Translations under genes and position numbers: made by a program
Source of the DNA: Ettlia oleoabundans
Lineage: Eukaryota; Chlorophyta; Chlorophyceae; Chlamydomonadales
Direction: 5' to 3'
Assembly (NCBI GenBank): GCA_019693395.1
Contig: JAAMXP010001135.1
Span: 1-64,000 of the forward strand
Length of the DNA stretch: 64,000 nt
Shown here: piece after piece, positions 24,865 to 35,187 of the stretch
Layout: each line of letters begins with the position of its first letter
How positions within the stretch are numbered: the first letter of the stretch is position 1
The notes under the pieces: generated by a model
Seen by the model: the letters and a program-made list of their open reading frames with translations, nothing else
Told to the model about the DNA's origin: nothing
The model's database searches: none

Positions 24865-27218
24865 ATGCTGTCGATGCAGGCAGCACAGAGACGGCTTGTC
24901 TGTCGCCAACCACGGCAGACGGCGACTAGGGCTGGTCTGAGCTTGGATTCAGTGAAGGATGTGGCGGGCTTGGTAGTGTTTTCTGCTGTACCGTTTGTGG
25001 CGGTACAGGCTCTGGCGGACAGCCAGCTTGGCAAGGACTTGATGGGCAGGTTGGAGGCACAGAAGCCCCTGCTGCAAAAGCAGGCACAGCGGCAGAAGGA
25101 GGAGAGGCAGGCGGCGAGACAGCAGAGGTGGTGCTGCAATAGGAGCCAGCCCGCCAGCCTTTGACCAGCGTCTGCTGAGCTTCAAGTGGCCTCTGGTGGC
25201 TTCAGGCGCTCCTCAACAACGCCATGGCGCGCCAGTTCCTGCAGGGCGGCCTGGCTCACAGCCTGAGGACTCGTCAGTGCACTTGTCACTGTAACCTTAC
25301 CCATATCTGCATTGCACACACTGTTTTGTGCAAACTCAGCTCCTTGCTCCCCGTCGCATGCCTGCAGCCCTTGGTTTGGCGCTGACCGCCCGCTGTGGCT
25401 AGGCCCCTTGGGTCCACAGCCGCCGCAGCATCTCAGGTGCGCTGTCAACCCCACTTCTCTGTGCTGTATTGCAAACCTTTCGCTGTGGTATGATTTTCAT
25501 GCTTGTTCTAACATGCCAAGCTACTGAGTGGTGCTCGCCTCCTTTCTGCCTGCCTCTCCGGGCGCCTGTGCTCTTTTGCTAGCGGGCCAGTCAGCCAGGC
25601 TGTCAGCCCCACGTGCCTGATTTTTCTGCTCAATTGGGTAGTCTGCAGCATCGTCCGGTTACCATGCCAGCTGCCTGCCCACTCTTATGCCGGTTGTCTG
25701 CAGCCTGGGCCAGCCAGCTTGGCTACCTGCCTGTCCTTCTGTCGGCCAAATGACAGTACCACCAGGCGGTAAGCCTGCTGGTGCCAGCCCTTCCCACCCA
25801 CCTTCTCTATACCTCCCAACTCTTCCCTGCAGCGGCGAGCTTCCAGGCGACTACGGATGGGACCCGCTGGGACTTGGGAAGGACCCTGCAAACCTGGATC
25901 GATACGTGGAGCTGGAGCTGCTGCACGCACGCTGGGCCATGCTGGGCGCGCTGGGAGCGCTGGTGCCAGGTGAGTGCAGAGGGTGCTGGAACGTTGGTGC
26001 CAGGTGGGTGTCCCGGGAGTGATTGAGTTAGGTGGGTGCTGCGAGCGCTTGTGGCTGGGCCAGCCACCCACCTCACCATCCTCGGCCCCTTCCCCTCGGT
26101 CCCCCCTTGCAGAGATGCTGCAACTGGGGGGCGCCGCCTCTTTCCTGGAGCCACGCTGGTGGTGAGTGCTGGATGATATTGTGGACAGCCCACATCATTC
26201 ATCAACCAGCTGGTAAACTAATCCTCTGTTGGATATGGCACGCGCAGGAATGTGGGGTATGCCAAGCTGACCACTGGCGAGGAGCTAGCCTACCTGGGCA
26301 TCCCAGGGCTGCGCATTGCAGGGGGCCAGGGGGTTGCCATCATCGCGTTCTGCCAGGTGCTTGGCCAGGCTCTGCCTTCTAGGAGCAAAAACCCGATGCA
26401 CGTGCTCGCCTGCTTTGCAGCTGTGCATTGTAGATGGGCAGGCCGCAGTTGTGGCCTGGGAAGTGCAGGCTGCACGATGACAAGAGTCAGCAGGCGCTCC
26501 TTGCTAGCAGGTGCTGCTCATGTTTGGCCCCGAGTATGCACGCTCCTGTGGAATCGCTGCTCTGGAGCCCCTTGGGATATATCTGCCTGGGGATAAGAAC
26601 TACCCAGGTGCGCGATCAGGGACTGGCATATGTTGCCACATGCGCAGGCAGCCTGAGTAGTAGTGGGTTCTTTCAGCACTGTAAAGGCAGGGACTGGCCT
26701 TGGCACAAGCCTTGGCAGCCTGACTAGTTGTGGGTTCCTTCAACAGTGCCAAGGTTGTAGGGCTAGGTTTGGCTAGGCTTGGCCAAGCCAGTTTAGGATT
26801 GGCCACATTGGGGGGGGGATTGATCCACCTGCTGGATCTGATGGCTTGACTGTCCTCGTGCCTGCCGAGGACATGCACCAACACCAAGGCACCCCGCAGC
26901 CGTACTCAACTTTTGCTCTCACTTTATGCAGCTGTTGTGCTGCTGCAACATTTTAATACACACTTGCATCCCAAGCCTCTGTGGCGCTCAACAATACACA
27001 TCTGCATCCCAAGCCTCAACCTGGCCTCAGCTCCTTTGCCTGCAGGCGGCTGGCTGTTTGACCCCCTCAACCTGTCCAGCGACGCAGCGCGGTACGAGCG
27101 CATGCGGGTGCGGGAAATCAAAAACGGGCGGTTGGCGATGGTGGCCTGGCTCGGCTTTGCAGCGCAGGCGGCAGTCACTCGGGAGGGACCGTTGCAAAAC
27201 TTGCTGGATGCATTGTAA
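24865..27218 (+). CDS. LHCB7-like chlorophyll a/b-binding protein
   Basis: Thylakoid light-harvesting protein with the three-helix Lhc fold. Seven exons close in phase (24865-25127, 25368-25436, 25833-25969, 26113-26161, 26248-26356, 26511-26607, 27046-27218) to 298 residues. The N-terminus has a transit-like start ([20 protein letters not shown]), then [20 protein letters not shown] and [15 protein letters not shown], an extension typical of LHCB7. Helix [37 protein letters not shown]. Middle: [40 protein letters not shown]. Before helix [21 protein letters not shown]. Helix [16 protein letters not shown]. The Glu and His/Asn chlorophyll ligands are present. The LHCB7 assignment rests on the long N-terminal extension and the PGDKNYPGG segment rather than the usual LHCII text. 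The TAA stop overlaps a perfect GTAAGT donor, so another short exon is possible. Confidence 0.88.
26640..26765. repeat. Duplicated segment in antenna-gene intron
   Basis: Two diverged copies (about 26646-26692 and 26712-26762), each with GGCAGCCTGA, TAGT, GTGGGTTC and TTCA blocks in the same order, inside the last intron of the LHCB7-like gene. Confidence 0.55.
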
Positions 27219-27507
27219 GTGCCGCTCTTCAGTGGCCTCCAGCTGCGCAATGTGGACCGCGGTTAGACCTCTGCCTGCTGTCCGCTGGTAGGATTAGGCA
27301 TGACATACAAAACCCAGGGCTGCTTGGGCGTAAAGCAACGGCCGTAGAGCTGAAGCTGTGTTGTACAGCCAGCATATGTCCCAGCAGTCGAGTCAAGCTA
27401 AGCAACTTACACTTGCAAACTTCATTGCAATCCTCCCTTACAATCAAAGGTGTCATTCCTCTTGTATTAGTGTTCCAGTGACTACTTTAATGGAATAATA
27501 ATACCAC

Positions 27508-30500
27508 TCAAGCCTCGTGCTCAGTGGCATGGACCGCTTGAGCCTCTGAGCTGCTGCAATCGGCTAACCGCTGGTGCGGCTGCTGCTGCTGTTCCTGTGC
27601 AAAGTGTTGCACAAGGAGCTCTGCCTGCTGCTGCCCCGTCAGGTATGCTCCATGCATGGTGCCGATGTACTTGACATGAGTCGCCTCACCAGCAAATAGC
27701 AGCACTGGGTGCCCCGCGGTCCCACCGATTGTGTTGCTGCCACTGTTGCTCGGCGCAGCATCAACTTGTGAAGCATGGCTGTCGATGCCTGGCGGTGTGT
27801 ACACGGGTGCAGCAAGGGTCGCCACATCATCAGGTGTGCATCCCACCCCAAGGTAGCTGTAGCTGCCTCGGAAATGGGGATCGCAGCCCCAGCGCGACCT
27901 GCACACCAGGCAGGCAACATGGGACCATTTCAACTCAGATGGGGCAGGGCAGGGCAGGGCAGGGCAGACCGTGGCCAAGCGGAGCAGAGCAGAACAGCGG
28001 AGCAGAACAAGAACTTCCTGGCTGCACCCCGATTCTCCTGTATTGCTAGCCTCCCTGCTGCCAGCAGAAGACAGGTTCTTCGGGAGGGTGCGAGCAGCAC
28101 TCAACAGCGATGCTGCCGGAACCAAAGGTGGATCTACCATCAGCAACACTTCAATCTCAATTATGCCGTGCCACAACATGACTAACCATTTTGAAAGGTA
28201 CGAGACACAGTACATAATACTGACAATTATGCAGTGTGACAGCCCCATCCACCGTCTCCCCGAAGTGGTTAGAAAGCAACCCTCGCCTTGCAACACTCAC
28301 AGTGCAACAGCCACATCAACAAACTCCCCGATTTGCTGAAACAGCACTCACCGTTGTAAAGTAACAGCGTCCCAGCTGGCGCCCTCCGGCATCTGCAGCT
28401 GCGGGAACAGCGCTGCCAGCTGCCGCATAGCCGTAAGCACCTGCTCGTCTGATGCCGCTTCCATGGCTGTCGCGGCTTCCCCAGAAACCCAGGCAATAGC
28501 TTGATAGCAGGTGGGCTGTGGCGCCTGCTGAGAGGGGGCTATGTCCTCCGGAGGCTCAGCCTCATGTACATGCTCCTGATGGGTGCTAGTGGGTCTCCCG
28601 CTGTGGTTGCCGGCGGCCACACTGCCTGGCTGTTGCTCGGTGGCAGAGGGCTGCTGCCCCAGCTGGCGCTTCACCTCAGGCCCTCCGAATCGGATGGAAA
28701 ATACTCCCTTCACCCAGTCTGGCAGCTGAGTTTCCGCCTCTCTGGCAGGCGGCTTACTTGTGATGCCGCCTGCCACTTGCTCTGGGCCAGTGCTGTCTGC
28801 TGCCGAATCCCAAGGGTCCCCCCAGAGCAAGGCATAGGAAACAGCTTGAGCCTCACTATCAGTGCCATGTGTGGTAGAAGCTCCTGCTGCCCCTGCTGCC
28901 TCTGCTGCTCCTCTGCCCCGCCCAGCGACGGCACCATACTGCGTACCAGCTGGAGAAAAGTCCAGGAAGATCTTATCCACAGTGCCTATCTGCAGCCGCT
29001 CCACCGCCCTCTGCTTGCCCATGGGCAGCGGCGGGTCAAACAGCTGTGCATGCTGAGCCTTGAGCACCCCCAGCGAAACAGTCACGACGGCTGCGTCTGC
29101 CTCTACTGTAGCGCCGTTGGAGCAAGTTATGCGCAACCCGGTGGTACCGCCCCAGGTGATGCGCTGTACTGCATGGTCGTACCGCAGGTCACCCAGCTGC
29201 AGTGCTAGCCGCTCTGCCACCGCCTGCAGGGTTGGCTTCGCAAAGCACTCTGTTCCAGTGGGATTGATAGGTGACACCAACGAGATGGCAGTGAGCCCAG
29301 CAGACAGAATGACATGACCAGTATTGCGGGGGTTGACCGCAACCTCTGCCCGACTACTACCCAGTTTAGCATGTCAAAATGCGACTGTGTTCTGTAATGT
29401 GCATGTTGGGTAGGCTACGCACAGCTGGCAAGAAACCAGCGTGGATTTAGGGCACGGCAGTTAGGACACAGCAGCCAGCAGGTCGCGCACAGCAGGCTGC
29501 CCAGTGGCCCCCACCTGCATCCCGGCTGGAAGCGGCGCGTGGACCCCTCCAGGCATCTCATCGTAAAGGGCCAGCCCTTGGGCACTGCAGCAGGAACGCA
29601 ATGGCAGAGCCGATGTCAATGCAAAAGTGCAGAGGCATTAGGCAACTGCGGGGTGCCGAGTGGGGAGGGAGGAGCTACGTGCACACGACTGGCCTGCAGG
29701 ACAAAGCAAGCAATTTCCTATTTGGCACCGCTAGATGCGGCGCAAGAAACGGCACGCAGCTGCAGTTGCGCCCCACCTCTGCTGCGATGTGCTGTCGCAG
29801 CCGTCCATGGCGCGTTGCAGGTGCTCCCGCCAGCGCCACGCACGCTGTGCCAGCTCAGCGTGCTCTGCCGGTACCTTGCCGGATTTCACTAGCTGCTGCC
29901 AGGCCACCCGCAGGTGATCTGCCGTCGACCCAGCAGCATCTGGTGGGAGAGACTCCACCACGTCTGACCAAGCGGCAAGGACATGGGTGATGGCCGCCTG
30001 TTGTGCCGTGCTGAGGGGCTGGCTGCCGCCAGGCAGCAGGAACTGTGGGTCCCACCATTTCTCACCTGCAGCGCAGCACAACATGTTGCGCAGGGACACA
30101 GACACAGTGTATGAGAATGCAGGTGATCTGTGAGTGAAAGGGGCGGGTGGCGCAGTGGTACAGTGCTGTACTTTCCATCAATGCATTCACCGTCAGGTAA
30201 GTGCCGGATCAGCCCTTGATCCACTGCGTGTTGGAACACCGGGTTGGGCTCCTCATTGCTGCCTAGTCCGTGGAACCAGGTGGCACCAAGCTCCAGTGCC
30301 AGCTCTGGAGAGAGACGTTGGGTGCAGGCGCGGCCGCCTGGCCGGCCCCCTGCCTCCAGCACCACAACGTCGCAGCAGCGGCTGCGCTGAAGGGTCAGCG
30401 CAGCGGCAAGGCCTGCAGATCAGGCGCCACCCATGCATAGATTTCTCATTCCTGTCTGCCTCACTTCTTAAGCAACAAAAGATGCATAGCACGGGTTGTA

Positions 30501-30630
30501 GCTTCTTGTTACCTGCAAACCCAGCACCAATCACAGCGACGCGTGGGCGGACAGCGGCTGCAGGCACTGGTGGCGCCAGCGCTCCGCTGGCGCGGGTGGG
30601 CCCTGTGGCTGCTGTCACTGTCGCTGCCAT
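27508..30630 (-). CDS. FAD-dependent polyamine oxidase
   Basis: Flavin amine oxidase, expected to oxidise spermine, spermidine or their acetyl forms and release H2O2 and an aminoaldehyde. About six exons. Exon 1 starts at ATG 30630 and encodes an Ala-rich leader and VAVIGAGFAG; it joins in phase to GLAAALTLQR, completing the FAD dinucleotide motif. DVVVLEAGGRPGGRACTQRL and GATWFHGLG follow (exon about 30418-30180). ALYDEMPGGVHAPLPAGMQ lies near 29590-29516. The large exon about 29280-28355 carries VVTVSLGVLKA and VDKIFLDFSPA, then an Ala/Gly-rich, Gln-rich insert of about 100 residues (28,600-28,940) not normal for the family. The C-terminal exon has GSYSYLGVG, LLFAGEATHVKYIGTMHGAY and ends EHEA, so no PTS1 peroxisome signal is seen. 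It converges with the antenna gene (289-bp gap). Confidence 0.85.
27945..27967. repeat. (GGGCA)n short repeat
   Basis: Four units of GGGCA in an intron of the polyamine oxidase gene. Confidence 0.8.
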
Positions 30631-31008
30631 TGCGAAAGGCCTTCCTATGCACAATAGGTGTGAGCAACTTGAAGTGAAAATGTGCTGGCAAAAAGCTGCG
30701 TTCGGGCGGCGCACCCCTCGCATGCACCAAACAATACCACACGGTAATGCTCAATTTTCAGCCTTGATCGAAGCGTGCAAGGCCTGCGAGTAGTGACACA
30801 AAGAGTGCGCGCGCTTTGTAGGTGCCTGCATAGCACGCAGCAGGCCATTTTGTGCTCTCGTCTCTCCCGAAGCCACTTTCGCGGCCATGCGCTGTATATA
30901 GCGTGTGCAAGTATACTGAGCTCAATTGTGTTTTCGTGAGATGCATATTGGGGTATCGGACTGCCTGCTTGGCGGGGCCGAGCCTCGAGGGGTTGTCGCC
31001 ACACACAT
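30631..31008. other. Divergent promoter region between oxidase and LRR gene
   Basis: Short gap between two divergent genes. TATATA at about 30895-30900 lies some 110 bp before the first plausible ATG of the LRR gene and is a reasonable TATA element for it (inference). Confidence 0.45.
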
Positions 31009-34000
31009 GTCGGCTCTGCCCGACGGCCCGACATTGCTCATACTCGAGCTCGTACCGGAGCCGCAGCTGTGCGTAAAGCTGCCAGGGTTGCCCGCAGGGG
31101 AAGGAGCGGCAGTGCATCGGCTCACCACCGCCAGTCGTTGCCGCCAATGTCAAATGCAGGCGCTGCTCCAGCTTTCTGGCTTTCAGAATTGCCCCATGTC
31201 GACCATGCTATATACATGTGTCTTGCAGGCGAGATCTGCGGCTGGTTTGCAAGCGGTTCAAAGCTCTGGTAGACGCTGCACTGACCCCAAGCCTTACTGT
31301 TGAAGAAGCATCGCACCTGGGAGGCCGCCTCAGCCGCACACCCGTCTACACCTCCCTTCATGACTTCACCATCGCAGCTGCCCGTGTGTTGAGTCAGCGT
31401 GCAGGTCAGGCTGGGAGGAAATGGGCTCGTCGCCGGCTTCCCACCTATCCCATGGCCACCATGGCTGTTTGCTGCCCTGCCCTGCCCTGCCCTGCCATGC
31501 CCTGCCCTGCCATGCCCTGCCCATGTCATTTAGCCCATCCCCTTGTTTTCAGAGGGCCTGACTCGCCTCGTTCTGGATTACGACGCATACGGCTGTGTCT
31601 TTGCATCCCAGCTGCTGGAGCAGCAGCCGCTGCCGCAACTGCGGTGCTTGGAGCTGCGCAATCCAGAGGCCCAACACGTGGCCATGCTAACTTCACTACC
31701 CAGGCTGGCGGAGGTTACCATCCGGAGGCATATCAATGGCCCAGGTGTGTGTGTTTGTGTGTGTGCGCTGGTGTGTAACCACGGGGGTGCTGCCTTGTAG
31801 TTTGGTTCCCCTGCATTCCAGCATTAAAGATGCTAGGGGTCGATTTTCGGCCAAGGGGCGGAGGACTACAACCAGCACCGGTGAACTGCTGCCAGCAGCG
31901 GCCCCTCTGCTGCTCTGCCTCCCACATGCGCCTGGCGCCCCGACTGGCTGGCGCTGCAGTGACGGTAGGGCCGGCCTCCGAGCTTCTAATAGATAAGCTG
32001 CGAGGCCTGCCGCTGCGAAGCCTCAGCATGAGCGGCTACCGCATGCGGCGGTCCGTGCTGGTCAGCGTTGCCAGTGCGCTGCCGCTCCTGCAGCAGCTGA
32101 CGCTGGGTGTAGAAGCTGTGGAGCATCCTGATGGGCGGCTGCTGCTGGCTTGTTTGACCTGCCTGACACAGCTGCAGAGCTTGGAGTTGCAGCTGCTGGG
32201 TGTGCGGGCCTCGACACCTGATGTGTGTGTGGCGCAGCTGCCACCTGAAGCCACTGGGCTGAGCCAGCTCAGCAGCTTGGCACTGGCGCATGTGCGGGCA
32301 GCACCAGGAGAAGAGGAGGCCCTCTGGTCCAGTCTGGCGTTGCTGCCAGCCCTGCGTCGCTTGCAATACGAGGAGAGCAGGCACGCAGCACGGCAGCCGC
32401 CTACAGCGCTGCTGACGCTGTCAACCCTCACCAGCCTACACATCAAGGTGAATGCCCTACCTCTCAGATGCCACCCCCCTCCTTCAAAAGTCCAACTTAC
32501 TGATGCTACTCTACCCTATAGTTGCTCCGACAGGCCATTCGGTTCTGGTGTCAGGCGTGGCATGATGATTAAGCTTCCAATTGAAATTTATAAAGATAAG
32601 CTCTGAAATGGCCAGTCATCCCTCTTGACCTTGCAGATTAGCGGCACCATCTTTCACGGAGACGCCCCCAACAGCACCTGGACCCAGGTAGGTGGAAAGC
32701 AGCCGCCGAGCGGCAAGGATGGAGCCAGTTCTCCACATATCAGGCATTCTGCAGCAGTGCACCCTCTTGAACCACTCCCAGAGTTTGCCGGCAGCCTTGT
32801 GGCTGTCTATCAGCAACCCTCTGTTACTCCGGTTTTCACGTTGTGACTGTGTGCTGCCCTACTCCACCCTGCAGCTGCCAGAGCTGCCCAGGCAGGCACT
32901 GCCTAGCCTCGCCCACCTCACCCTGGACTGCGTCGGCCTGCTCAGCTACCCTCCCTCCTGGTGCAGGTGCGACGTTTCACAAAGCATCTGACTAATGCAA
33001 GGCTCGTGCCCCGCTTTTCAGCCTTTGGCCATGCCTGCTGCAGCCCTCACACACTGCCTGCCTTCTAGCTGCTGTGCAGCACAACGGGATAAGCAAATTT
33101 CCCATACTATGGCTCCATGACCACCGCAAACCCTATGTATCGCCAATGCAGGTTGCCGTTGCAATCCCTGTACATCAGCGGCAGGGCCCGCGAACGCAGC
33201 TTCTACACTCTGCAACTCCCTGATGAGCTGCCAGCCCTGTCACCTACCCTGTCTCGCCTTGAACTCCCCAGCTGTGGCCTGTTGGCCCTGCCTGAGCCGC
33301 TGCTGCAGCTGACAGGTGTGTAGAGCGCTGTGAGCTGGTCGTGCAGCTGGCAGGTTTGTCGAGGGCTGTGAGCATCTCCTGCAGTTGGCAGGTGTGTTGC
33401 GCGCTGTGAGGTGGGTGTAGTGCATCAGCAACTGGGGCACCTCCACATTATGATTAGTCCAGGCCTTGAAAGTCAGAACTTTCCTTCAGAGCTGGAGCCA
33501 GGCTCAGTGCACGACATCCTTCAGCCTCCCGCTTGCAGGCCTTACTTACCTGAGCCTGGCCCGCAACGGCATGGTTCGCTTGCCACCCCTTGGGTGAGTC
33601 TTAAGCGACCAATCAGACTTCAATGGTCGTCGCCACACAACATCGCTGTTGCTCTGAATTCATGTAGGATGCATTACCAGACGGATTGTTTTCCGTATGC
33701 TGAGGCATTTGTGGCATATGGAATCTGCCTGCAGCCAGTTGAAGGTGCTGGCAGAGCTGGAGCTGTTCGGAAACCCAGCCACAAACGTGGCCGCCGCCCT
33801 CCACGGCTGCCGTGCCCTGCGGCGCTTGGGGATCGGCTCCACCTATTCTGCTCGACGGTGCCTTGCCGGTGAGAACCCCGGTTGGCTGGTGCCCTTCTCT
33901 GTCCATGTTCTTGCCTTTGTTGTATGGCTGCATTGCCAGCCGACGAGTCAGGTGTGTCCGCCTAAGCTGTTTGTCGCACCTCTTACCTTCATGTTCGGCA

Positions 34001-34053
34001 GTCGAGTAACGGAAATCACCCACCACTGCCGTAGCTGGCGAGTATCGAGCTGA
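31009..34053 (+). CDS. Leucine-rich-repeat protein, possibly F-box type
   Basis: A series of exons encodes irregular LRRs. The exon from about 31227 reads LRLVCKRFKALVDAAL, which resembles the C-terminal half of an F-box. About 31552-31745 reads LTRLVLDYDAYG, LPQLRCLELRN, LPRLAEVTIRR. About 31823-32445 gives LPLRSLSMSGYRM, LPLLQQLTLGVEAV, LTQLQSLELQLLGV, LSQLSSLALAHV, LPALRRLQYEES, LSTLTSLHIK. About 32875-32966 gives LPSLAHLTLDCVGLLSYP, then further repeats at 33150-33316, 33540-33592 and about 33668-33870 (LKVLAELELFGNP, CRALRRLGIG). The 5' end (ATG 31009) and 3' end are uncertain: the last open frame runs to 34053, but a GTGAGA at 33869 could be a donor. If the F-box half is real, it would be a substrate-recognition subunit of an SCF ubiquitin ligase; otherwise its function is unknown. 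Confidence 0.65.
31475..31522. repeat. (CCCTG)n repeat
   Basis: Run of CCCTG and CCATG units in an intron of the LRR gene. Confidence 0.8.
33305..33411. repeat. Three-copy 38-bp repeat spanning a splice donor
   Basis: Copies start at 33305, 33343 and 33381 and begin GCAGCTG or GCAGTTG. The first overlaps the end of an LRR exon (LLQLTG) and each carries an AG-GT donor-like site. Confidence 0.8.
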
Positions 34054-35187
34054 GGCAGTAGCCCCTGCGTCTGATGACTTGGAGGCATGCCGGTGGCAGG
34101 GGGCGTGGCTGTGCACCGTCCGTGTGGCACTGCCGTGGGTGCCCCTGGTGCATGCCACATACCCGCCACATCATAACTGATCACGTATCAAACACAGAGC
34201 AGTGATCTGTATGCATTACACCTTTTGTTCAGTTGGTTTAACATGCTTTTCACACTGTGCACCTGCCCAATCATACGAGCGTGGCGTTTTCAATTTAACG
34301 TTGAGTTTGACCTTGGTAGGGGGCTGGCACCTGACTTTATGTGACATGCATGCCAGACGGAACATGGGGGCTGTATCGTCTGACAGCCTGTGCCATCTGA
34401 GATGGTACAAGCTAACAGATGGTATGAACGCATGTATCATAACGATGGTGAGCGGCACGTCCTCCTATGTGACGGTAAGCGCACAGGTCATATGAGCTGT
34501 ACTGACCACCCTTGGGAGCAGCCAGACAGTTACACAGCCAAACAGTATTATGTGTATTTTAGCCAACGAATGCCAACCCCAACACCCAGCCCCAACCCAC
34601 GTAGCCCTCTCTTTCATTCGCTGGCTGGTGCGGTTGGGGGCCTTGCTGTCCTTTCAAGAACAACCACTCCTAGCTGTGATGCCATGCAACATTCATGGGC
34701 ATTAAGATGATGCCAGAGGAAAGCTGAGGAACGAGAAATGCATGCAAGCTGGCAAGCTGCCTCTCTTTCTTGAGTGACCCGGCGCTTTATGCCAGCAGTC
34801 AGTCGTGACCGCTGGAGCGCCCCCCCCCCCCCGGGCTGAGTGTGGGTGCCAATTGTCAACTGGCGCTTGGGTCATGCTACATTCCGAAGTAGCAGCTGTT
34901 TTGCAATCCATTCTGATCATTGGTCATTTAGCTGCAGCAAGGGCCAGTAAGGCCCTGTAAGGGCACGTGCTGCAACAGCCGACATTCTTTCTGCCGAGGA
35001 AGGGCAGTCGTCCGCCCCTGTCGGTCCCGTATCAATGCGCTTAATGAACGCAATCACACAAACAGCCTGCTATAGAGCCCCGGACTGCCAGTGTGTCCCC
35101 TGGACCGGAAGTGATTTTGTCGGATTGTCCACCGCAACCCTACACTGTCTTCAACAGCGGAGGAATGCTTTTTTAGGTGGTTATAGG
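34054..35187. other. Intergenic, 1.1 kb
   Basis: No supported coding sequence. Probably the LRR 3' UTR and the promoter and leader of the first kinase. Contains a 13-C homopolymer at 34820-34832. Confidence 0.5.

Noticed and set aside
31009..31226. Complete F-box at the start of the LRR gene
   Set aside because: Only the second half (LRLVCKRFKALV) is convincing; the upstream frame does not give a clear F-box first half.
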